This document shows positions 1-11,852 of a stretch of 64,000 nt of DNA, in pieces (positions within the stretch are counted from its first letter, which is position 1; the number at the start of each line of letters is the position of its first letter). The position numbers were made by a program, and so were the translations under genes. Origin of the DNA: Lingula anatina (lineage: Eukaryota; Brachiopoda; Lingulata; Lingulida; Lingulidae). The notes under the pieces were generated by a model. That model searched no databases. It saw only the letters and a program-made list of their open reading frames with translations, and was not told where the DNA came from. The DNA is taken from the NCBI RefSeq assembly GCF_001039355.2, contig NW_019776146.1, positions 449,031 through 513,030 on the forward strand, given 5' to 3'.

Positions 1-704
1 GTACTAGTACAAGAATAATATGTGACAGCATAAGTTTAGGGCCAAGATATTATACACGCAAACATAACGTCTGACCCTAGCCCTAAATCAGGCTTCCCTA
101 TATTTGGGTCTTTTTTAAATTGTCTTCAAATTGCCCTCGAAATGTAGCAGCACAAACGAACTCACACGAAGCAATGTTGAGGACATATACATGTAGATTT
201 TCACATGTGTGCCCATTCAAGTTAAAACTATCTCCTCCGAGGCAGGTTGCTTTTGTGTCTTTTACTTTTACGCCACCAATCTAAAAATGCACCCAACTTG
301 AAATGTTAGAGATATATTTAGGTGGGGACCGCTCATTTAAACAAATTAAGTAGGAGAGTACGCTTGAATGCAGTACAACACATTGCCGTAGGGGGTGGGG
401 AAACAGGGGAGCAGAGCAGGCAAGTGTCTCCTTCCTTTGCATTGAAGATATCCCCTTCTCCCTCTTTTAAGGTTAAAACCTGTCCCCAACCTCTAAGAAA
501 ATATATAAGTAACTAGACAGATCTAAAGAAATTTTCCATCCCTTTGTAAATTGGTAAATTGTGATCGTGCGACGTTTTTACAATTACCGAGCGGAGGGAG
601 GCAAGAAATTTTCTTTTGCTTGTACACTCCCCCCCCCCTCTCCCCTCCGCCACCTCAGCCAATTTTGTTTTCGCTTGTGCATTACGTATCTTCTAGCGCG
701 ATTT

Positions 705-1035
705 GAATTCCAACATTATTCATTTTACAAGCTTAAATGTTTAAAAATGGATATTCAAAGCCCACCCCCTATGTCTGCAAACATTGCTGTGGAATTGAAA
801 GCAGACTGATAACAGATAAGTTGACTCACTATACTATTGCTTCCTCCTTTGGAGATACATGTTGAATTCCAATATTATTAATTTTACAAGTCGAAAAAGT
901 TTATATGTTTAAAAGTGCATAGTCACGACCCACCCCGTTGCCGTTAAACATTGCTGTGGAATTGAAAGCAGATTGATTCCAGAAAAGTTGACTCACCACT
1001 GTCGCTTTCACTTCTGCTTCCTTTGAGATAAATAA
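705..1035 (+). repeat. Two-unit tandem duplication, about 160 bp per unit
   Basis: Two adjacent units share, in order, GAATTCCAAYATTATT (705 and 864), TTAAATGTTTAAAA-type A/T sequence, ACATTGCTGTGGAATTGAAA (781 and 948) and GTTGACTCAC plus GCTTCCTCCTTT-type sequence. Copy B lacks both units, because it carries a deletion relative to copy A that starts just inside the first. Confidence 0.8.
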
Positions 1036-1569
1036 GGAAACCAGTAAGATTACCAATGAGATATTTATAAAATCGAAACTTACTGATTTATTGACAAAGT
1101 TGTGATTTTCCACCATTTAGACTGACTTCACAGAACTCCTTTACCGGGTATTCATCAGTTTAGGGCAAAAGTACTAATCCACTGTCTTTTAAACAATTTG
1201 TATAACGCAAGATACGAAAAAGTTGTATTTTTAAAAGTATAAACACGAATTATACACAAAGATTATTGGGGAATAAAAAAATAAATAAAAATTACCAAGC
1301 GCAAAAAGGACTAAAGACAGCCATTCTGCATCAAGACTTTTCCAATAACATTGAACCACTCGCTATATAGTGTCAAAATATTTTAGTTTTTTATTATGCA
1401 GGTGTAAAATCTGAGTTGTAGAAAAATTATAAAAGAACGACTCACTGATTTTTGAACAACTGTTACTTGAAAGGTCGAGAGTACGCATCTTTTGCAGCGA
1501 GTTACCTAATACTTCCCAAGGTCCATTCCATTCCATTCACAGAAATTGTTTGATAAGTTAAGACATAGG

Positions 1570-1805
1570 GAGCGTTCCCATAAACCCATTGTACTAGTTG
1601 GATCAATTTAACTCTGCGGGGATTCTCTCTTAATTGCATTCAGTGTAAGTTGCTTAAATGTCTGGCACCCCTACTCATTACCCCCTATAGTTAACTCAAG
1701 GGGACATGCCCGACAATTAAACTGTTTACACTGAAATCATTGAAGTAAGCAGCCCCGCAGATTTTGATCGGTCCAGCTTGTACGATGGTTTTATAGGAAC
1801 GCAGT
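1570..1805. mobile_element. Foldback MITE, family member 1
   Basis: The two ends are inverted repeats. The left arm runs GCGTTCCCATAAA, GTACTAG, GGATCAA, CTGCGGGGATTC; the right arm read in reverse complement gives GCGTTCCTATAAAA, GTACAAG, GGACCGATCA, CTGCGGGGCTG. Arms are about 95 bp around a CCCCTA-rich centre. The left arm is closely related to the element at 31281. Copy B (8030-8113) keeps only the right arm, which implies a deletion there. I see no clear target-site duplication, so the exact edges are uncertain. Confidence 0.7.
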
Positions 1806-3111
1806 CATTACGTTATAAACGATAATGTGGTCGATTGGATAACGCATTTTATTGTTATTAAAATCAGCAACCTCTAAATAACTGAGCGCTGAATGTTCAG
1901 TAATGTACATGTCTACCTGCAGTCCAGGCTCCGGGAACGGTTTGTTCTTGCTTTTTTAGTACCCTCTGATATATGATCAGGCAGTATGATTTCAGCAGCT
2001 CCATACATGTTCCCAGATAGTCGTCTGCAGTGTGAAGCATTAAGTCGGCGACATGTCGCTCCTGTTAGCTTTAAAATACGATCATAATAAATTCCCACAG
2101 CGGTTGAGACAACGGGTAGCTTTGTATGGTACGTGTAACTGTCCTTGACATAATGAGTCAGTGGCGGTAGATTAAGAAAGATTCAGCAAATGCATTCAGC
2201 TGAATGCTTGGACTTAATAAAGGTCTTTCAAGTTGGAACTGAAGATGTGAGTTTGTGGTTATATTCCCTCTCCCATGCTTCAGTGACAAGTGAAATATTA
2301 GAAGAACCTGGGTAGGGAGGAACATGGACCCCTACAATTAGACACTGGGTTCTGTACGCATGCGCACATATTTGTTGAAATGTAACCTTGAAAATAAGAC
2401 AGAAAAACAGAAGGATAAGCTACGAGTATAGCATTATATACACTATGGTGTTATGCAGATACTTTGCGAAAGGCATTAACTTGGAAAGATGCGATATGAT
2501 TGCCAATATACGTTTCGTCGTCGCATGCGTTCTACTGGTTTTTTTTTTAATTTTAACGTAAAAAAATGTGGCACAATGTGGTAGCTGTGACACTGAAGGG
2601 TTGTGCTTGATAACAATGAGGTGTCACAAGCAGCGCTATCTTAAAAAGCCTAATGTTATGTGGTTTGATTGCATTAAATCTTCTTGTATTGTGTTTGAAA
2701 ATTTGCAATAGTAAAGACATATTTTGTTTAGTCTATGAAATAATAGCAACTTCAAAAGTAGGTGAAATACTTGAAATGATTGAATAAATTAATCGAATTT
2801 TACTAATGTCGTATTTTAAGTTGTTAACACGATATATGGTCGCCTCTTAACTTTTTATTCCCACCAAAGTTCCTTAAGCATTCTCTTCTCTGAGATTCAA
2901 CTATCAGACAGTAGTCTCGTACACCTCAAACCTGTAGCCGAAGCCAATTTCAGAATCTGCCACTAAAAGCTGCTACTGCTTATACTACAGAATGCCAGGT
3001 TAAAGTTGTCAAAATGTAAAAAAAAGAAGAAGTTTTCATTTCTTTTTACACCATGGATTTAGTGTAGGTTCTAATGCATGTGTACAGATTGAAACGGAAA
3101 CGTACCTTGAG

Positions 3112-3918
3112 TACCCTAGGTTCTAGATTCCGGTATTGGCAGCTCGTTCTGGATTTCATATATAACCCATATCAGCAATACCAGGCTCTAGCGAACACCG
3201 TCAATTCGTGGGCATTCTTCTTCAAAATTTTGCCTGGGGCGCTTCCATATTTGGAAGTCACAAGTCTAGTACGTCACAGCTTTGTCCCCCTGGAGCTCCC
3301 ATATTTGGAAGTCATGTCTCGTACGTCACAGCTTTGCCCGCCTGGAGCTGCCTTTCCCGCCTGGAGCTGATGTTATCTCGTGCAGACGAGACAAGAAGCA
3401 AAGTGGCTGACGCGGAGTTGGAAGTTTTAACTAAGAATATCTTGCAGTCGAAGGTCAGTACCACAACACAACAACATTCTGCTTTAAAAACTGATTTTGG
3501 TGTGGCCATTGCGCAGCCCTTATATTGGTATCGGGCATACAGTGTAGCTGTCAAACTTGGCACATGGCAAGCACGTGTACTGTGTTTATATATATCTTCA
3601 AGAGCAAATGTTCTTTGATAAGCAAAAATACAAAAAACATTGGATATACCTTTTTCTTTTAGAAACATATTATTTATTTTTCACTTTACATATCTTAAAT
3701 ACAGTAAATAAAATTAAATAAAGCAGAATTAAATCTGTTTTACGTTTCATTTTGGTCTGATGACATTCAACTGCTGATTCTGATGAGATTCACTGCGGAG
3801 CAGTTCTATTTGATTGACGGAAATCTAACATGGCCGCTGTTCGCCAGAGCTAGTAAAAGCGATCGCATCACAAGATTTTTAACAAGCTAGCTTTTACTGT
3901 GCTCTGACACTCAGGGTA
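3112..3918 (+). mobile_element. 807-bp nonautonomous DNA transposon, 8-bp TSD
   Basis: ACCTTGAG stands directly before (3104-3111) and directly after (3919-3926) this insert. Copy B has a single ACCTTGAG at the same point near 10259 and no insert. The ends TACCCTAGG and CTCAGGGTA form a short imperfect terminal inverted repeat. An 8-bp target duplication fits the hAT or P superfamilies; the terminal bases do not decide which. Inside, a unit starting CCATATTTGGAAGTCA is tandemly repeated at 3245 and 3299 (period 54), followed by two CCCGCCTGGAGCTG units. A 136-residue open frame (3208-3618) runs through these repeats and includes the stretch VADAELEVLTKNILQSK, but I do not recognise it as a transposase. 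Confidence 0.88.
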
Positions 3919-4220
3919 ACCTTGAGCTGAGTTTCTTAGATAATGCCCAAGAACCTGCATTGATGGTCGAGGTGAGCGGAGCGTACTTCAGCTTGAAGGT
4001 GAATATTGTGTTTGCTGATAGACCTCCGTTCTGTGAAGACCACTGTTTGAAACTGACGCACCATATGGACGTGTCAGACACTTCGTCACATACTGCATCC
4101 GGAACTTTTGAAGCTTAAAAGACAATTTTTTCCAATACAGACTGTGGCAAGGATATATAATCAAAATGTGTGTTGTCTTGGTGTAGATCATACTAGTACC
4201 AGTATATGATGAAACACATT

Positions 4221-4540
4221 CATAGTGTACTAGCTAGACTTCTTCGCTGCTAAGCTGATGTAAGACTTATGACCTATTACCGCACACGTAATCGGCTTAT
4301 AACTCATTAACTGTGCTCCGACCCCCTCATGGCAACGGCCCTTAGTAACAGAGGCGTGGCTTAGTTGTCAGCCTGACTGGGGCGCGTGCCGGTTGAAAAA
4401 CTCATCAAAAGACACATTTTGCGATGCAAATTCATAAAAATTATTACATGCAACGTTAGATACTTTTTTGATTAATATAAACACACAAAAAACTCAAAAA
4501 CATGATTTTAAGCGTATTTAACCCTATCACCGGCCTTAAA
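4221..4540. other. Copy A-specific insert of unknown origin
   Basis: Flanking sequence (AAACACATTC on the left, TGTCCATTGTGAATAAAAAC on the right) is continuous in copy B near 10730-10770 but is interrupted here by about 320 bp. I see no terminal inverted repeat, target duplication or open frame, so whether this is an insertion in A or a deletion in B is open. Confidence 0.6.
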
Positions 4541-5550
4541 GCAAGACATTGTCCATTGTGAATAAAAACCATATATTTTTATTCAATATCTTTCCACTGC
4601 TGATTATTTCTGATCTTTTAACACATCCACTTTTAAAATAACTCAGATCTCTTATATTTGGTTAAGTGAAACTCTGCATGAATAATAATATCTTACTGGT
4701 TAAAGTGACGTCCTTTAATTCTTTATGATCACCAATCAGTATCAGCCGAAGTGTCTAGTTACAAAAAAAAGAGAAAAATTAATTAGATTAACACCTCAGT
4801 ATTTCAGTACTCGAGGAAAAAACGTTTAAGAAAACGCCAAAACTTACTAATACATGTGTATTTAAATTCGGGTTGAGGGCGGTGGTGGAAAGTAAAAAAT
4901 ATAAAATTTAAACGCCTTGATGACCTCAGGAACGTTCAGTGTATTTGCTGCCCATGGTCTGCTCCTATAAGTGTCTTTTGCATATGGTTTACACACATTT
5001 AGAACTTACCTGAGGAGACACCAGTGTCAAGTTGACTTCGACTGAAAACAATTTGTAGAATAATTTAAGTGTATAAGACCATTTGCATGTGCTTAAGATA
5101 TGGACTTACTCAAGAAGTTAGCCATATATTTACGTAATTCTCCAGTTGTGACCATCTGGATTTAATTGCACACAAATATGCAAAAAAGAGGCGTACATAA
5201 GTAGTACGTGTAAGTTTTACTTTACGTGGCACATCTGATATTAAAGAGATCTCTTATACATGTTCACAATTTAATATCTTTGCACATCACCATCATAATC
5301 CTGACAATTTACGCAATTTGAAGTATTTTTTAAAACTTTATTTTTTTGTTATTTGCTGTAATGTGAATGTTTTTAAGTCTCACTTCTAGCATTGGATTCG
5401 ATTGGCCATTGTTTATATCGAAATTGTGCCCAGCAATGTGCCTTGTCCGCCTTCGCTGTGCACCCTTTGGTGCTGCCAACTGGAAAAAAAACAGAATCAG
5501 GCACACAGGATGGAGACAAATCTCATGCACTCTACTTTGTGATCGTTACC

Positions 5551-6861
5551 TACACACACTGGACAATAGAAGTGTCACCCCCTAAATCAGAGTAATAAAA
5601 GTAGGCAGATCTTGGGTAGTTATAATGCCTGGTCTACTTATAATGTGACTAATGAGTATATAACCGCTATACCATGGAATTGTATTGTTGGTCTTGTACA
5701 TGTACAGCAAATGTTATTCTTGTCTTCCTCCAATATGGCAAGATACAGGCAATTATCTAACGGTTATAGGCGTCAAGTTATTAACCTNGTGTGTGTACAC
5801 ATAAACTGAAATGTGTTCTATAAGCAAATGGTATAACAGCTGATTTTTTTAAAAAAAATTATGATGTGTATTAAATTTTTCAGAGGACTCCAGACTGGAC
5901 AAATTCGTAGATGTAGAATCTGAGAAACTTTCGTAATTAAAGAGGTTGGTCAAGATAGAGGAAGAAAAATTGAAGTTAAAGAAGGAAATGTTTGAAAATG
6001 TTGAAAGAAAATGGGAGTCAAAAGTAGTCCAAATGAATTTGCAGTCTATGTTAGATTAAATGCTAATAAATGCTAATAAAGTTTTATTTACATGAGCATG
6101 GCTCCTAGTTGTTTTATGCAATAACTTGCAAAATGAAGGATTTTGAAATTAAACAAAATATCCCAGTGACCATTTTACTGATTAAAAAAAACTTGGAAAT
6201 ATGAAATATTGGCGTTTATAACATAAGTAGGTAAAAGAGAAATAGATTTTTAGAGATCATAATAATGATAAACAATTTGAATCTTAAATCCAAATTTTTT
6301 CAGTAGACTTTATAATACAACAAGAAAGAAATGAGGCTACTAAAAGAAAATAAAATAAACTTATTAAATCAAGTAATGTAAAAATTAGAAATGTCACTCC
6401 TTCACTCAATTTTAAAAGCCATTTATAAAAATTCTATTTACAAAATTTCTTATTAATAGATAAACCTTGAGTTGTCTAGAGAATATTTTATGTAGTAAAA
6501 GTGGCAGTAAATTCCATTCCCTACATGTAGGTGCAGTAGCTTATACAATTTGAGGGGGAAGGGTTGTAAGCTGATACAAGATGGCATATATAGGTGGGGC
6601 CATATGGAGGTGATAATTGTGAAGGCACCTAAAAGCATTGAAAATTTAAGTATTGTTGAAGACAGATTATATTATATGACATTAAATATTATGATAATAA
6701 CAACAGTGATGATACTAGTAACGATAAAGTAATTGTTATAACTTTTAAAATATTGTTGAAGGCAGATTGATAATAACATATTATTCCAAGCGTCAGACGT
6801 TAATTATCGAATAACAACTGGAGTTTTCCAGTCATTTCCCTTTTTTTTTTTTTTTTTTTTT
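5551..6861. other. Unique spacer between repeat copies, noncoding
   Basis: AT-rich sequence with no homologous stretch elsewhere in the window, one ambiguous base at 5788 and no convincing coding potential. It ends in a run of 21 T that abuts the assembly gap. Confidence 0.6.
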
Positions 6862-7269
6862 NNNNNNNNNNNNNNNNNNNNNNNNNNNNNNNNNNNNNNN
6901 NNNNNNNNNNNNNNNNNNNNNNNNNNNNNNNNNNNNNNNNNNNNNNNNNNNNNNNNNNNNNNNNNNNNNNNNNNNNNNNNNNNNNNNNNNNNNNNNNNNN
7001 NNNNNNNNNNNNNNNNNNNNNNNNNNNNNNNNNNNNNNNNNNNNNNNNNNNNNNNNNNNNNNNNNNNNNNNNNNNNNNNNNNNNNNNNNNNNNNNNNNNN
7101 NNNNNNNNNNNNNNNNNNNNNNNNNNNNNNNNNNNNNNNNNNNNNNNNNNNNNNNNNNNNNNNNNNNNNNNNNNNNNNNNNNNNNNNNNNNNNNNNNNNN
7201 NNNNNNNNNNNNNNNNNNNNNNNNNNNNNNNNNNNNNNNNNNNNNNNNNNNNNNNNNNNNNNNNNNNNN
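6862..7269. other. Assembly gap (408 N) inside a poly-T tract
   Basis: The N run is bounded by 21 T on the left and 19 T on the right. Repeat copy B begins immediately after the right-hand T run. Gap length may be an estimate. Any open frame spanning it is meaningless. Confidence 0.99.
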
Positions 7270-8516
7270 TTTTTTTTTTTTTTTTTTTGCAAACTAGTAC
7301 AAGAATAATATGTGACAGCATCAGTTTAGGGCCAAAATATTATGCACGCAAACATAACGTCTGACACTGGCCCTAAATCAGGCTTCCCTATATATTTGGG
7401 TCTTTTTTAAATTGTCCTCAAATTGCCCTCGGAATGTAGCAGCATCACACACGCACAAACGAACTCACACGAGGCAATGTTGAGGACATAAACAGTTTGT
7501 ACATGTAAGTTTGTATGTGTGCGCACTAACGTTAAATCTACATCTCCTCCTGGGCAGGTTGCTTTTGTGTCTTTTACGCCACTAATTTAAAAATGCACCC
7601 AACTTGAAATGTTAGAGATATATTTTGGTGGGGACCGCTCAATTAAACAAATGAATTAGGAGAGTACGCTTGAATGCAGTACAACACATTGCCGTAGGGG
7701 GTTGGGAAACACGGGAGCAGAGCAGGCAAGTGTCTCCTTCCTTTGCATTTTCCCTCTTAACCTGTCCCCGACCTCTAAGAAAATATATTTATAAGTAACT
7801 AGACAAATCTAAAAAAGTATTTCATCCCTTTGCCCTGCATGGTAAATTGTGATCGTGCGACGTTTTTACAATTACCGAGCGGAGCGAGGCAAGACATTTT
7901 CTTTTGCTTGTACACTCCCCCCCCCTCCCCTCCGCCACCCCAGCCACATTTTGTTTCTGCTTGTGCATTACGTATCTTCTAGCGCGATTTGAATTCCAAC
8001 ATTATTCATTTTACAAGTTTAAATGTTTTAAACTGTTTACACTGAAATCACTGAAGTAAGCAGCCCCGCAGATTTTGATCGGTCCAGCTTGTACGATGGT
8101 TTTATAGGAACGCAGTCATTATGTTATAAACGATAATGTGGTCGATTGGATAACGCATTTTTGTTTTGTTATTAAAATCAGCGACCTCTAAATAACTGAG
8201 CGCTGAATGTTCAGTAATGTACATGTCTACCTGCAGTCCAGGTTCCAGGAACGGTTTGTTCTTGCTTTTTTGGTACCCTCTGATATATGATCAGGCAGTA
8301 TGATTTCAGCAGCTCCATACATGTTCCCAGATAGTCGTCTGCAGTCTGGAGCATTAAGTCGGCGACATGTTGCTCCTGTTAGCTTTAAAACACGATCATA
8401 GTAAATTCCCACAGCGTTTGAGACAACGGGTAGCTTTGTATGGTACGTGTAACTATGTCCTTGACATAATGAGATAGTGGCGGTAGATTAAGAAAGATTC
8501 AGCAAATGCATTCATC

Positions 8517-9488
8517 TTTCACTGGCGCTCCTAACGCATTACGCTCCAGCGGTTGTCCTCTAACGCATACACTTGTAGTGGTAGAACCCCCTACCGGGGC
8601 CAAAGATTGATTTTTCACTAGATATCCACAGATTGCCCAGTACATGCATGTCTCTGCTTTAATTGACGGTAATGCTTTACCCGTCAGAGAAACAGTCCAC
8701 ATATAAAATGTGTCCCTGGTAGAGGGTATTGGAGAATTGAGTCATCATTCAAATAACTGCTTCGTCAGTTTATCAGACGGGTGATTCAGTTAGTGCACTC
8801 TTGGAGCAAGGTGCACGTTATCAAAATTTACATATTGTATCTCCCATTCCCTTTCTCAATTATGTATTCTTACATAAAACAATGTGTTGCGGAAGAGATA
8901 CAACGGTGCATGCATCGCATTGTATATTGTACCCGATTATTAGAGTGTTATGGGTTTCCAGCAGCGATAAATAGATGTATTTGAATAACGATTTTCAGGC
9001 AAGCTTGATATTAAATTTGACCAACATCTCGGACAAAACCGTTAAGGCCTATTTTATGACAACATTTGTAAAATAACAATGTATGGCGCAAAAGGCCACA
9101 GTTTTAAGCCTTCACAGCTGACAAAACTGATTGAAAAGCTTTATTAATAAAATCACATTTATTTGCTTACTATGAATAATGTTTCACTATATTTGCAAGT
9201 TCGAAATCAATATGTTCAGTCCCTTTTTCTAGTTTTACTTTCAAGCTAAAAAGTCCATAAAAACAGAAAGTAACATCGAACGTAATTGTGGAGTTGGTTT
9301 TCTAGGACCACGCATTAGGCAAAATTAAAGTTAATGTGGTGCGGTTCTTCACATCAGCCAAACGTCAGTTGTCAATCTATTCTGGGTAAATTGGCGTACA
9401 CGCACAGTCAAAAGTGTTGTACAACTTGTCAGCGTTTCAGCGTGAGGCTTGGGATAAGTATAGCTGCCTTCTGGTATATTCTATGCTC
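8517..9488. other. Copy B-specific block replacing about 135 bp of copy A
   Basis: Between CAGCAAATGCATTCA on the left and TTAGACACTGGGTTCTG on the right, copy B carries about 970 bp while copy A (2199-2335) carries about 135 bp of unrelated sequence. No terminal repeats or coding signal are visible. Confidence 0.65.
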
Positions 9489-10536
9489 CATTAGACACTG
9501 GGTTCTGCACGCATGCGCACATATTTGTTGAAATGTAACCTTGAAAAATAAAACAGAAAAGCAGAAGGATAATTAAGATACGAGTATACCATTGTATACA
9601 CTGTGATGTTTTGCAGATGCTTTGCGAGAGGCATTAACTTGGAATGATGCGATATTATTTCCAATATACTTTTCGTCGTCGGTGCCGGGGTTTTAAAAAA
9701 TATTTTTTTAACGTAAAAAAATGTGGCACAATGTGGTAGCTGTGACACTGAAGGGTTGTGCTTTATAACAATGAGGTGTCACAAGCAGCGCTATCTTAAA
9801 AAGCCTAATGTTATGTGGTTTGATTGCATTAAATCTTCTTGTATTGTGTTTGAAAATTTGCAATAGTAAAGACATAGTTACATTTTGTTTAGTCTATGAA
9901 ATAATAGCAACTTCAAAAGTAGGTGAAATACTTGAAATGATTGAAAAAATTAATCGAATTTTACTAATGTCGTATTTTAAGTTGTTAACACGATATATGG
10001 TCGCCTCTTAACTTTTTATTCCCACCAAAGTTCCTTAAGCATTCTCTTCTCTGAGATTCAACTATCAGACAGTTGTTTCGTACACCTCAAACCTGTAGCC
10101 GAAGCCAATTTCAGAATCTGTCACTAAAAGCTGCTACTGCTTGTACTATAGAATGCCAGGTTTAAGTTGTCAAAATGTAAAAAAAGAAGTATTCATTCTG
10201 TTTTTACACCATGGATTTAGTGTAGGTTCTAATGCATGTGGAGATTGAAATGGAAACGTACCTTGAGCTGAGTTTCTTAGATAATGCCCAAGAACCTGCA
10301 TTGATGGTAGAGGTGAGCGGAGCGTACTTCAGCTTGAAGGTGAATATTGTGTTTGCTGATAGACCTCCGTTCTGTGAAGACCACTGTTTGAAACTGACGC
10401 ACCATATGGACGTGTCAGACACTTCGTCACATACTGCATCCGGAACTTTTGAAGCTTAAAAGACAATTTTTTACAATACAGACTGTGGCAAGGATATATT
10501 ATCAAAATGTGTGTTGTCTAGGTGTATATCATACTA

Positions 10537-10704
10537 CAGGCCCGTAGCCAGCAAATTCAAAAGGGGGGTTCTTTTTCTGAAAAAATGGACCTTTTACAAT
10601 GAAACTTACGTGTACTTAAATGAAATTTTACCCAAAATGGACCTTTTCCTGACAAAAGGGGTGGTTCTTTCGAACCCCCCGAACCCCTCCTGGCTACGGG
10701 CCTG
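10537..10704. mobile_element. 168-bp MITE with CAGGCCCGTAGCCAG ends
   Basis: Perfect 15-bp terminal inverted repeats, CAGGCCCGTAGCCAG and CTGGCTACGGGCCTG, enclose a body with two ATGGACCTTTT stretches and GGGGGTTCTTT / GTTCTTTCGAACC motifs. TACTA occurs directly on both sides (10532-10536 and 10705-10709). Copy A at about 4188-4196 has the uninterrupted site CATACTAGTACC, confirming precise insertion with a 5-bp duplication. The element has no coding capacity. CAGGCCCGTAGCCAG-type ends are, from memory, common in marine invertebrate genomes. Confidence 0.93.
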
Positions 10705-10974
10705 TACTAGTACCAGTATATGTTGAATCACATTCCTGTTAAAATAAGATACTGTCCATTGTGAATAAAAACTATATATTTTTATTCAATATCTTTTCAC
10801 AGTTGATTATTTCTAATCTTTTAACACATACACTTTTAAAATAACTCAGATCTATTACAGTGTAGGTTTGGTTAAGTGAAAGCTCTTAATGAATAAGAAA
10901 ATCTTACTGGGTAAAGTGACGTCCTTTAATTCTTTATGATCACCAATCAGTATCAGCCGAAGTGTCTAGTTACA

Positions 10975-11017
10975 AAAATAAAAATAAATAAATAAAATAA
11001 AATAAAATAAAATAAAA

Positions 11018-11076
<59 letters not shown>
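10975..11076 (+). repeat. (AAAT)n microsatellite
   Basis: About 100 bp of AAATA and AAAT units. The equivalent position in copy A (about 4761-4790) has only a short A-rich stretch, so the tract expanded in one copy. Confidence 0.95.
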
Positions 11077-11852
11077 GATTAACACCTCAGAATGAATTTT
11101 AGTACTTGAGGGAAAAAAACGGTTAAGGGAACAATAAGACTTACTAATATATGTGCATTTAAATTACCGAGTTGAGGGCGGTGGTGAAAAGTAAAAAAAA
11201 TATAACATTTAAACGCCTTGATGACCTCAGGAAAGTTCAGTGTAGTTGCTGCCTATGGCCTGCTCCTATAAGTGTCTTTTGCATATGGTTTGCACACATT
11301 TAGAACTTACCTGAGGAGACACCAGTGTCAAGTTTACTTCGACTGAAAACAATTTGTAGAATGATATTAGTGTATAAGACGATTTGCATTTGCTTAAGAT
11401 ACGGACTTACTCAAGAAGTTAGACAATTATTTACGTAATTCTCCATTTGTGACCATCTGGATTTAATTGCACACAAATATGCAAAGAAGAGGCGTACATA
11501 AGCAGTGCGTGTAGGTTTTACTTTACGCGTCACATCTGATATTAAACAGTTCTCTAATACAATTTAATAAGATTTAATGTCTTTGCACGTCAGGCTCATC
11601 ATCCTCACAAGTTACGCGGTTTTAAGTATTATTATTATTATTATTGTTTTTGTAATTTGTTGTAAGGTGAATATTTGCAAGTCTCACTTGTAGCATTGAA
11701 ATCGATTGGCCATTGTTTATATCGAAATTGTGCCCAGCAATGTGCCTTGTCCGCCTTCGCTGTGCACCCTTTGGTGCTGCCAACTGGAAAAAAACAGAAT
11801 CAGGCACACAGGATGGAGACAAGTCTCATGTACTCTACTTTGTGATCATTAC

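Larger units (their letters stand above)
1..5550 (+). repeat. Long segmental repeat, copy A
   Basis: This stretch is collinear with 7290-11852. The shared sequence begins at base 1 (ACTAGTACAAGAATAATATG, also at 7294) and ends near 5550 in the CTCTACTTTGTGATC motif, beyond which the copies are unrelated. Aligned blocks differ by a few percent by eye and by large indels. Copy A alone holds about 985 bp at 740-1720, an 807-bp transposon at 3112-3918 and about 320 bp at 4221-4540. The copy may begin before the window. No credible gene lies in it. It could be a tandem segmental duplication or two haplotypes of one locus scaffolded in series. Confidence 0.93.
7290..11852 (+). repeat. Long segmental repeat, copy B
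   Basis: This is collinear with 1-5550 in the same orientation, offset about 7.29 kb. Copy B lacks the 985-bp, 807-bp and 320-bp blocks of copy A but has its own 168-bp MITE (10537-10704), an expanded AAAT microsatellite (10975-11076) and a different filler at 8517-9488. Homology stops near 11852, after CTACTTTGTGATCATTAC. Confidence 0.93.

Noticed and set aside
6800-7321. Frames of 162 and 173 codons across the gap
   Set aside because: They consist almost entirely of N and poly-T/poly-A codons.
10232-10459. 75-codon frame in copy B (EVSGAYFSLKVNIVFADRPP)
   Set aside because: In copy A the same sequence is split by the 807-bp transposon and the N-terminal part is lost, and no motif is recognised; possibly a relic exon but not supportable.
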